From: Deltaproteobacteria bacterium
GTDB taxonomy: Bacteria; Desulfobacterota; Binatia; UBA9968
NCBI GenBank assembly: GCA_016844625.1
Contig: JAERMN010000326.1
Span: 1 to 5,495, forward strand
Length of the DNA stretch: 5,495 nucleotides
Direction of reading: 5' to 3'
Shown: positions 1 to 4,425 of the stretch, piece after piece
How the letters are laid out: the number at the start of each line of letters is the position of its first letter
How positions within the stretch are numbered: the first letter of the stretch is position 1
Translations under genes and position numbers: made by a program
Notes under the pieces: generated by a model
The model's input: the letters and a program-made list of their open reading frames with translations, nothing else
Databases searched by the model: none
Told to the model about the DNA's origin: nothing

Positions 1-947
1 TGAATCTCGTCGATCAAGCTTAGATCCGAATTGTCTTTCTCCGTCAACTTCTTCGCCTGTGGGAAGTCGAGCGCGGCCAAATCAATCATCGCGCGCACGG
101 CTTCGGCTTGGGGCCGCAGATCTTTTTCCGCCCGGGTGGAAATCTCTTCGTAGAGATAAGCCATGATCGCCAGATCCGGATTGCGCACGTACTTGGAGAA
201 AATCTTCATGCTTTCGTCCTTGTGCGACTTCAAATATTGAATCCCTTCCATATAGCCGCGCAGAAAACGCAGCGCCTGCGGCCGGTTTTTCTGTACCAAT
301 GCCGGCGTCGTGTTGATGCCGCCGCCGACATTGGCGACATCGAGCCGAGTCAGAATTCTCATGCCGGCTTTCTCGGAAATCATGTCCGACGGCGGCGTGA
401 ACATCGACGCGTGGATCACGCCGGCGGACAGCGCCGCGACCCGCGCCGCCGGCCCGCCGTCACCAACGGAAAGAAACGTCACATCCTTGCCCGCGTCCAT
501 GCCGTTATCGCGCAATAGTTTTACCACTCGCACATAGGCGGCATCTCGCCCAGGCGTGATGCCGATAATCTTGCCCTTGAGATCGCGAATGGTTTTGATA
601 CTTGGCTGCACGACGATCGAATAGCCCAGCGTATTGGTGGTCACACCGACCCGAGTAAGACTCGCGCCCTGAAGGATCGCCGTCACGACCCCAAGGTCAG
701 AGCCAAGAATGAAGTCGACGCTGCCGCCGATCAACGCGGCAACCGTCCGCGATCCACCGCGCAGAAAAATCAACTCGACATCGAGTCCGTGTTTTTTCCA
801 GATACCCTTGTCCGCCGTCACCCAAGAAGCGGCAAAACCGGTGGCAAGCGATGGATAACCGACGCGAATGACCTGCGCTGCGCTTGTTGATGGCAAGCTA
901 AGGAGGAGAAAAATGCCGATGATAAATGATAAGAACTGTTGTGGCAT
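1..947 (-). CDS. NMT1/SsuA-like ABC transporter substrate-binding protein, C-terminus cut by window edge
   Basis: This is an exported solute-binding protein of the NMT1/THI5-like (SsuA/TauA-type) superfamily, expected to capture a small organic ligand in the periplasm for an ABC importer. The frame is open from ATG at 947 to base 1 (315 complete codons). Residues 1-24 form a signal peptide: hydrophobic FIIGIFLLLSL, then STSAA before Q25. The mature protein opens with VIRVGYPSLATGFAASW, followed by the family pattern KGIWKKHGLDVELIFLRGG (about 48-66), ALIGGSVDFILGS (about 71-83) and IRDLKGKIIGITPG (about 120-133). There is no lipobox cysteine, so it is probably soluble rather than a lipoprotein. 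The start is well fixed because an in-frame TAG lies at 960-962 with no other start between. No clear Shine-Dalgarno precedes it. Few residues are probably missing, judging by usual family size. The ligand is unknown and no permease or ATPase gene is visible. Confidence 0.9.
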   Translation of the reverse strand, partial: MPQQFLSFIIGIFLLLSLPSTSAAQVIRVGYPSLATGFAASWVTADKGIWKKHGLDVELIFLRGGSRTVAALIGGSVDFILGSDLGVVTAILQGASLTRVGVTTNTLGYSIVVQPSIKTIRDLKGKIIGITPGRDAAYVRVVKLLRDNGMDAGKDVTFLSVGDGGPAARVAALSAGVIHASMFTPPSDMISEKAGMRILTRLDVANVGGGINTTPALVQKNRPQALRFLRGYMEGIQYLKSHKDESMKIFSKYVRNPDLAIMAYLYEEISTRAEKDLRPQAEAVRAMIDLAALDFPQAKKLTEKDNSDLSLIDEI

Positions 948-1043
948 CGATGTGTCTTGCTAACACCGGTAGAAATAGCTGTCAATTCGTCTCAAACCCA
1001 GCGCCCCCTACGGAAACCATTTTCTCCATTCTGAACTTAACGT

Positions 1044-1064
1044 ACTTTGCGCCTTTGCGCGAGG
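1044..1064. repeat. CGCAAAG-type tandem repeat in intergenic DNA
   Basis: The 8-mer CTTTGCGC occurs twice in perfect tandem (1045-1052 and 1053-1060) and continues into GAG. On the minus strand this reads CTCGCGCAAAGGCGCAAAG. From memory, CGCAAAG-based short arrays are widespread intergenic repeats in genomes of uncultured proteobacteria-like lineages, with no established function. No known element boundary or target-site duplication is visible. Confidence 0.55.
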
Positions 1065-1196
1065 CGAGATTTCCTCGTATCTTGGTCAGCATCGAAATTA
1101 GCCGTCAAGGCGAGCAATGAGCATCGGCCGAATCCACTTGCATGCGCCGTGTCAATTTTTTGAATGATGCGACCTGCGAGCATAAACTCCGTGAAA

Positions 1197-1224
1197 TTGA
1201 CAAAAGTGAATTTTTCTATATTAG
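1197..1224 (+). promoter_or_regulatory. Candidate sigma-70-type promoter of the thioesterase gene
   Basis: A perfect -35 hexamer TTGACA lies at 1197-1202. After 16 bases comes TATTAG at 1219-1224 as the -10; the overlapping TATATT at 1217-1222 matches better but leaves only 14 bases of spacing. Transcription would begin near 1231, leaving a leader of about 50 bases before the TTG start. The -35 box is the right arm of a perfect 9-bp inverted repeat whose left arm is 1150-1158. This is inferred from sequence only. Confidence 0.45.
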
Positions 1225-1279
1225 TCGAGGAAAATCGATTTCCCCTAGAGAAACGGATTAGAAGAAAGGGTTTCGCGCC

Positions 1280-1744
1280 TTGTTAGTCAACCGTCGCACG
1301 CTGCGCATCGAGTGGGGGCAGTGCGATCCCGTGGGGATCGTGTTTTATCCCCATTATCTTATCATCTTCGACACCAGCACCGGCTGGCTGTTCGAGCGCA
1401 CCGGCTTGAAGCCTTTAGCGATGCGGCAGAAATATGGCATCGTCGGTCTGCCCGTCGTCGACGTGGGGGCGCGCTTCGTCATGCCTTGCCGTTTCGACGA
1501 CGAAATCGTCGTCGAAAGCGAGGTCGGCGAGTGGGGGCGCAGCAGCTTCACAGTGCGTCACCGAATACTAAAGGAGGGCGAGCTCGCCCTCGATGGTTTC
1601 GAGAAGCGTGTCTGGGCCGCGCCCCATCCCGAGCGGCCAGGCGCAATCAAAGCTCAAGCCATCCCCGCGGAAATAATCGCCAGTCTCTCCGACGCCACCG
1701 GCGCGACGTTGATAAAATTCGAGGATGCCGGGGAAAAGAGATAA
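1280..1744 (+). CDS. Hotdog-fold acyl-CoA thioesterase, 4-hydroxybenzoyl-CoA thioesterase (4HBT) family
   Basis: This 154-residue protein should hydrolyse an acyl- or aroyl-CoA thioester in the cytoplasm as a single-domain hotdog enzyme, usually a tetramer. The hallmark segment is at residues 9-26, RIEWGQCDPVGIVFYPHY, which matches the Pseudomonas 4HBT active-site region. Asp16 sits where the family's catalytic Asp lies (Asp17 in Pseudomonas CBS3). The middle also follows that enzyme: YGIVGLPVVDV, then RFDDEIVVESEVGEWGRSSFTVRHRI. It is about a dozen residues longer than the Pseudomonas enzyme, mostly at the C-terminus. The only start that fits is TTG: an in-frame TAG lies at 1259-1261, no ATG or GTG intervenes, and AAAGGG at 1265-1270 is spaced nine bases away. 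The true substrate is unclear; 4-hydroxybenzoyl-CoA, phenylacetyl-type or short-chain acyl-CoA are all possible, and no ligase or ring-degradation gene adjoins it. Confidence 0.9.
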   Translation: MLVNRRTLRIEWGQCDPVGIVFYPHYLIIFDTSTGWLFERTGLKPLAMRQKYGIVGLPVVDVGARFVMPCRFDDEIVVESEVGEWGRSSFTVRHRILKEGELALDGFEKRVWAAPHPERPGAIKAQAIPAEIIASLSDATGATLIKFEDAGEKR

Positions 1745-1754
1745 AATCAAATTT

Positions 1755-1826
1755 CGAAATCCGAAATCGGAAACAAATCTAACTGATCAAAAATCACAAA
1801 TTTCCAAACGAGTTCGTTTCGGATTT
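1755..1826. repeat. AT-rich CGAAATC repeat with distant inverted arm
   Basis: CGAAATC is repeated in tandem at 1755-1761 and 1762-1768, followed by the related GGAAACA. A perfect 10-bp inverted copy pairs AAATCCGAAA (1757-1766) with TTTCGGATTT (1817-1826). From memory, arrays built from AAATCCGAAAT-like units are common between genes in uncultured environmental bacteria. It lies between convergent genes and may add to transcription termination on either strand. Confidence 0.45.
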
Positions 1827-1835
1827 GGCTTTTTT
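1803..1835 (+). terminator. Candidate Rho-independent terminator after the thioesterase gene
   Basis: TCCAAACG (1803-1810) can pair with CGTTT (1815-1819) and GGA (1821-1823), leaving C1820 bulged and a four-base AGTT loop. A run of six T follows at 1830-1835. The stem is AT-rich and the T-run is separated by several bases, so this is a weak prediction. It sits in a convergent spacer and could also slow transcription from the minus-strand operon. Confidence 0.35.
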
Positions 1836-1867
1836 ACTGTTGCGTATTGCCTGATGCCTATTGCCTA
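1836..1867. repeat. 14-bp-period repeat, copy 1, overlapping the stop of the first binding-protein gene
   Basis: Two 13-bp units (1841-1853 and 1855-1867) spaced one base apart match at 11 of 13 positions. On the minus strand the array begins with the TAG stop codon of the adjacent gene. Its non-coding 29 bases (1836-1864) match 2871-2899 downstream of the paralogous gene at 25 of 29 positions. Confidence 0.7.
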
Positions 1868-2854
1868 CTTGACGACCTGATTCGCCCGCGCCAGCAATTC
1901 GAATGGAATTGTATGACCAATCTGTTTTGCCGCCTTAAGGCTAATGATGAATTCAAACCTCATCGCCTGCTGTACCGGCAAATCAGCAGGTTTGGCTCCC
2001 TTCAAGATTTTATCCACATAGCCAGCCGCGCCCCGTAAGAGGTCATCGTAGTCCACGCCGTAGGACATGAGACCGCCCGCATCGACATATTCCTTCTGTG
2101 GGTAAATAGCCGGCAACCGGTATTTGACGGCAAGCTCGACGATCCACTTTCTTTCGGCCAAAAAGGGGCGCGTGGGGATTGTCATAATCGCGCCCACCTG
2201 CTTCTGCTTGGCGGTTTGAAAGGCGCTTTCTAAACTCTTGGGGTCGGGTTGAGTCTTGATCTCCTCTAATTTTAGCTTCAGCGCCAGAGCCGCAGCCCTG
2301 AGTTCTTTCAATTGGAGGTCTGACATTATGCCGGTTCCCGGCGACCGCAGAAGTCCAACTCGGGCGAGCTTGGGGACCGCGTCCTTGAGTATCTCTAACC
2401 TTTTCGTGTTTAGCTCGGGTCCTAAAGTCGAGAAACCGGTGACATTGCCTCCCGGTCGCGCCAGACTGGCAACCAGACCTGTAGCCACGGGGTCTCCAGC
2501 GCCCACAATCAAGATGGGGATGGTCGTGGTGGCGCTCTTGGCCGCTAACGCCGCTGGTGTCGCTACGGCCACAATTAGATCAACTTTAAGACGAACCAAG
2601 TCCGCCGCAAGCTCAGGCAGGCGCTCACTCTTTTGCTCGGCAAACCGGTACTCGACGGTGAAATTCTTTCCCTCAATCCATCCAAGCTTGCGCAGCTCCT
2701 GCCGGAACGTCTCCAAAAGCCCTGCCGTACCGGAAGCATTGCTCACATCCAAGAAACCGATGCGGAGGATTTTTCCCGGCTGCTGCGCCTGGGCGACGGA
2801 AACATTTGCAACAAAGAAAATTACCAGCAGCCAGATAAGAAATGTTTTCGTCAT
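1865..2854 (-). CDS. ABC_sub_bind (TrpX-like) periplasmic substrate-binding protein, paralogue A
   Basis: This 329-residue exported protein belongs to the ABC_sub_bind family (PF04392/COG2984), which has the two-lobed periplasmic-binding-protein fold seen in TrpX-type receptors. Residues 1-23 are a signal peptide (MTKTFLIWLLVIFFVANVSV, then AQA before QQP). Family landmarks follow: LRIGFLDVS at the mature N-terminus, WIEGKNFTVEYRFAE, LVRLKVDLIVA, TTTIPILIVGAGDPVATGLV, ARPGGNVTGFS, DAGGLMSY, and the C-terminal ILKGAKPADLPVQQ with FEFIISLKAAKQIG. I chose ATG at 2854, which has GGAG eight bases upstream and places the basic and hydrophobic signal at once. A GTG at 2872 would add six residues. 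It is the downstream member of a tandem pair on the minus strand, resembling its neighbour at roughly 40-50% by eye. The ligand is unknown, and no transporter partners are present. Confidence 0.92.
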   Translation of the reverse strand: MTKTFLIWLLVIFFVANVSVAQAQQPGKILRIGFLDVSNASGTAGLLETFRQELRKLGWIEGKNFTVEYRFAEQKSERLPELAADLVRLKVDLIVAVATPAALAAKSATTTIPILIVGAGDPVATGLVASLARPGGNVTGFSTLGPELNTKRLEILKDAVPKLARVGLLRSPGTGIMSDLQLKELRAAALALKLKLEEIKTQPDPKSLESAFQTAKQKQVGAIMTIPTRPFLAERKWIVELAVKYRLPAIYPQKEYVDAGGLMSYGVDYDDLLRGAAGYVDKILKGAKPADLPVQQAMRFEFIISLKAAKQIGHTIPFELLARANQVVK

Positions 2855-2870
2855 AGGTTTCGCTCCGCTC

Positions 2871-2902
2871 ACTGTTGCCTATTGGCTAATGCCTATTGGC
2901 TA
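2871..2902. repeat. 14-bp-period repeat, copy 2, overlapping the stop of the second binding-protein gene
   Basis: Two perfect 13-bp units, TGCCTATTGGCTA at 2876-2888 and 2890-2902, are spaced one base apart. On the minus strand the array starts at the TAG stop codon of the adjoining gene, and TAG recurs every seven bases (offsets 0, 7, 14 and 21), which puts stops in all three frames. It fills essentially the whole gap between the two paralogues and touches the alternative GTG start of the downstream one. Confidence 0.75.
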
Positions 2903-3898
2903 CTTAATCACCTTCGTCGCCCGCATCAGCACGATCGGCTGAATCGTCACCCCGATCTGCTTGGCTGTTTTCAGATTGATGATCAACTCGAACTTCATCG
3001 GCTGCTCCACCGGCAGATCGGCAGGCTTGGCGCCTTTCAGGATCCTGTCCACGAAATATGCGACGCGCTGGTAGCTCTCCGCGGGGTCCGCCGAGTAGGA
3101 CATGAGCCCGCCGGCATCGACAAATACTCTGTTGCCGTATATCGACGGCAACCGGCTTTTTAACGCAAAGTCCGCGATCCGTTTGGCGTTAGAACGCATT
3201 AGAGGGCCCGAGAGCCCGTAGAGTCCATCCGGGCGCTGCTTGCCCATCGCAGAAAACACCTTATCGAAATCGTCCGTGCCGCGTACCTCCCAAGGCTGAA
3301 GAGTCAACTTCAGCGCGCGCGCCGCCACCGGGAGAGCCTCTTTCACGTCGAGTACACTGAGCGGATTGGCCGGATTGTAGAGAACCGCGACACGGGCAAC
3401 TTTGGTAACGGCTTCTTTGAGCAGCTCCAGCCGCTTCCCGCCTAGTTCTGTGCCAAGACTTGAAAGGCCGGTGATATTGCCGCCGGGATGGGCAAGGCTT
3501 TCAACGAACCCTGCCGCGACAGGATCGGCCCCGCTGCCCACCATAACGATGGGAATCGTCTTGGTCGCATTCTTGGCCGCCTGGATCACCGGGGCTCCTC
3601 CTCCTGCTACTACGATGATATCGACCTTGAGACGCACCAGCTCGGCCAGAAGCTCAGGATACCGATCGCTCTTCCCCTCCGCATATCGGTACTCGATGGC
3701 GATGTTCTGTCCTTCGATGTAGCCACGCTCGCGCAGAGCCAGCCGAATTGCCTCGGCACGGGCGGACTCAAGAGCTTGATCGACATTCGAAAGATACCCT
3801 ATCCGCGGGATTTTCTTCGGCTGCTGCGCCTCGGCGGCGACGCCAAGAACAAGCACTAACGTTGCAAACAAGATTGATGACAGATCAGGTTTCTTCAT
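2900..3898 (-). CDS. ABC_sub_bind (TrpX-like) periplasmic substrate-binding protein, paralogue B
   Basis: This 332-residue protein is a second complete member of the ABC_sub_bind family (PF04392/COG2984) and should bind a small ligand in the periplasm. Residues 1-24 are a signal peptide: MKK, a hydrophobic core ILFATLVLVLGVAA, then AEA before QQP. Landmarks are IPRIGYLSN, YIEGQNIAIEYRYAEGKSDR, LVRLKVDIIVVAGGGAP, TKTIPIVMVGSGADPVAAGF, AHPGGNITGLSSLGTELGGK, FVDAGGLMSY and ILKGAKPADLPVEQ. The start is ATG at 3898, with the strong ribosome-binding stretch GAGGTGGG just upstream. It lies 45 bp from the start of paralogue A and is probably co-transcribed with it. Upstream is the antitoxin remnant, 20 bp away, so its promoter may lie within that remnant. 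No permease or ATPase gene is present; the ligand is unknown. Confidence 0.93.
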   Translation of the reverse strand: MKKPDLSSILFATLVLVLGVAAEAQQPKKIPRIGYLSNVDQALESARAEAIRLALRERGYIEGQNIAIEYRYAEGKSDRYPELLAELVRLKVDIIVVAGGGAPVIQAAKNATKTIPIVMVGSGADPVAAGFVESLAHPGGNITGLSSLGTELGGKRLELLKEAVTKVARVAVLYNPANPLSVLDVKEALPVAARALKLTLQPWEVRGTDDFDKVFSAMGKQRPDGLYGLSGPLMRSNAKRIADFALKSRLPSIYGNRVFVDAGGLMSYSADPAESYQRVAYFVDRILKGAKPADLPVEQPMKFELIINLKTAKQIGVTIQPIVLMRATKVIK

Positions 3899-3910
3899 TG
3901 CCCACCTCGT
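3899..3910 (-). promoter_or_regulatory. Strong ribosome-binding site of paralogue B
   Basis: On the minus strand the bases just before ATG 3898 read ACGAGGTGGGCA. The GAGGTG core is a near-consensus Shine-Dalgarno about four to six bases from the start codon. It is clearly stronger than the sites before paralogue A and the NMT1-like gene. Confidence 0.7.
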
Positions 3911-3918
3911 TCTGGACC

Positions 3919-4175
3919 CTACTTATCACGCACGCGGTAGTTGTGAACAGCATTATTTACTGCGGAACGCGGCAATGCCTTGTACAGATTCTCGCGACCC
4001 AGCCCCGTTTTTCGGGCAACTTGGCTCATGCCTGTTGCATTTGCGATGTCGCCCAAAGCGGCGGCTATCAGCGCCGGATCGCCGTCGGCAAGCGTTGCTT
4101 CTGAGTACGCCGCCATATCTTGTTCCGCTTCCAAATGTTCCGCTGGTCCCAACGCATAGTTTTCGCTTTCGCCAT
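3919..4175 (-). pseudogene. Frameshifted, C-terminally truncated antitoxin of the HI1420-type addiction module antidote family
   Basis: This is the remnant of a Xre/HigA-like antitoxin (putative addiction module antidote, HI1420 type), which normally binds a RelE/Gp49-like toxin and represses its own operon through a helix-turn-helix. The real start appears to be ATG at 4175, with AGGAGA five bases upstream, giving MAKAKTMRWD. A missing base then shifts the frame, and the family pattern resumes in another frame as PAEHLEAEQDMAAYSEATL, GDPALIAAALGDIA and GMSQVARKTGLGRENLYKAL. The ATG frame itself stops at 4068-4070. Restoring one C after GGGACC gives the expected W-D-P-A-E-H-L. After LYKAL the sequence no longer fits the family (usually a GNPEF-type tail of about 20-25 residues) and stops at 3919-3921. 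A short TTG-initiated product from 4152 is formally possible but has no ribosome-binding site. No toxin gene is visible on either side. Confidence 0.75.
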
Positions 4176-4256
4176 GGCAATCTCCTGTTTAAATCAGCGT
4201 GCGCACAGTTCGGTTTGTCGCATTTCAATCGTCGCCTAATGCATCTAGGATCGGAA

Positions 4257-4280
4257 GGCAGACACATAGGTCTGCCCCTA
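4257..4280. repeat. Intergenic hairpin repeat
   Basis: GGCAGAC (4257-4263) and GTCTGCC (4270-4276) form a perfect 7-bp stem around the six-base loop ACATAG, followed by CCTA. The minus-strand reading, TAGGGGCAGACCTATGTG and onward, resembles from memory a family of short hairpin repeats (GTAGGGGC...GCCCCTAC style) dispersed between genes in many environmental bacteria. No T-run follows, so it is not a good terminator. Confidence 0.5.
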
Positions 4281-4334
4281 CATCGGATTCGGATCGCGCT
4301 ACACTACGCCGACACCTACCGTTTGGACAATCCC

Positions 4335-4349
4335 AATCGCTGTGCGATT
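4335..4349. repeat. Small stem-loop upstream of the LVIVD gene
   Basis: AATCGC (4335-4340) and GCGATT (4344-4349) form a perfect 6-bp stem with a three-base TGT loop. It lies about 77 bases before the ATG of the next gene. It could be a regulatory hairpin, part of the same degenerate repeat region as the hairpin at 4257-4280, or chance. Confidence 0.3.
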
Positions 4350-4413
4350 CAAGCCGCTCGTTCGGTTGACCGCCTCGCCTCCGGCTTGGTAGAAGGACTT
4401 ACTCAGATCGAAT

Positions 4414-4418
4414 AGGAG
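4414..4418 (+). promoter_or_regulatory. Ribosome-binding site of the LVIVD-repeat gene
   Basis: AGGAG lies seven bases before the ATG at 4426, a near-ideal Shine-Dalgarno and spacing. It supports this start and indicates that the gene was functional until recently. Confidence 0.75.
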
Positions 4419-4425
4419 AACAATC

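Larger units (their letters stand above)
948..1279. other. Divergent intergenic region (332 bp)
   Basis: This spacer separates the start of the NMT1-like gene (minus strand) from the thioesterase (plus strand). It holds the CGCAAAG-type repeat near 1044-1064, three copies of TGTCAATT (980-987, 1150-1157 and, inverted, 1195-1202), a candidate promoter at 1197-1224 and a palindrome AAATCGATTT at 1232-1241. A 64-codon open frame (926-1120, plus strand) crosses it but overlaps the NMT1-like gene and has no recognisable protein features, so I do not call it a gene. No RNA gene was recognised. Confidence 0.7.

Noticed and set aside
926..1120. 64-codon plus-strand frame in the divergent spacer
   Set aside because: It overlaps the start of the NMT1-like gene and crosses a CGCAAAG repeat; no protein features were seen.
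1836..2902. CRISPR array
   Set aside because: The repeats have 13-bp units with a one-base gap and only two units per site, with no spacers of CRISPR length and no cas genes.
2256..2942. 228-codon open frame on the plus strand opposite the binding-protein genes
   Set aside because: It runs antisense to two well-supported genes, its composition is serine/arginine-rich as expected of a shadow frame, and no family is recognisable.
3922..3970. Promoter for the binding-protein operon inside the antitoxin remnant
   Set aside because: AT-rich stretches such as TAAATAAT and TGATAAG exist, but no -35/-10 pair with acceptable spacing was found.
3953..4267. 104-codon minus-strand frame over the antitoxin region
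   Set aside because: It is the third frame of the antitoxin remnant; its protein is cysteine/arginine-rich without family features, whereas the antidote signature lies in the other two frames.
3975..4415. 146-codon plus-strand frame ending just before the LVIVD gene
   Set aside because: It is antisense to the antitoxin remnant and crosses the hairpin repeat; no conserved motif or start signal was seen.
4176..4425. Toxin gene partner of the antitoxin
   Set aside because: Neither strand shows a RelE/Gp49-like pattern; the frames are short and interrupted by the hairpin repeats.
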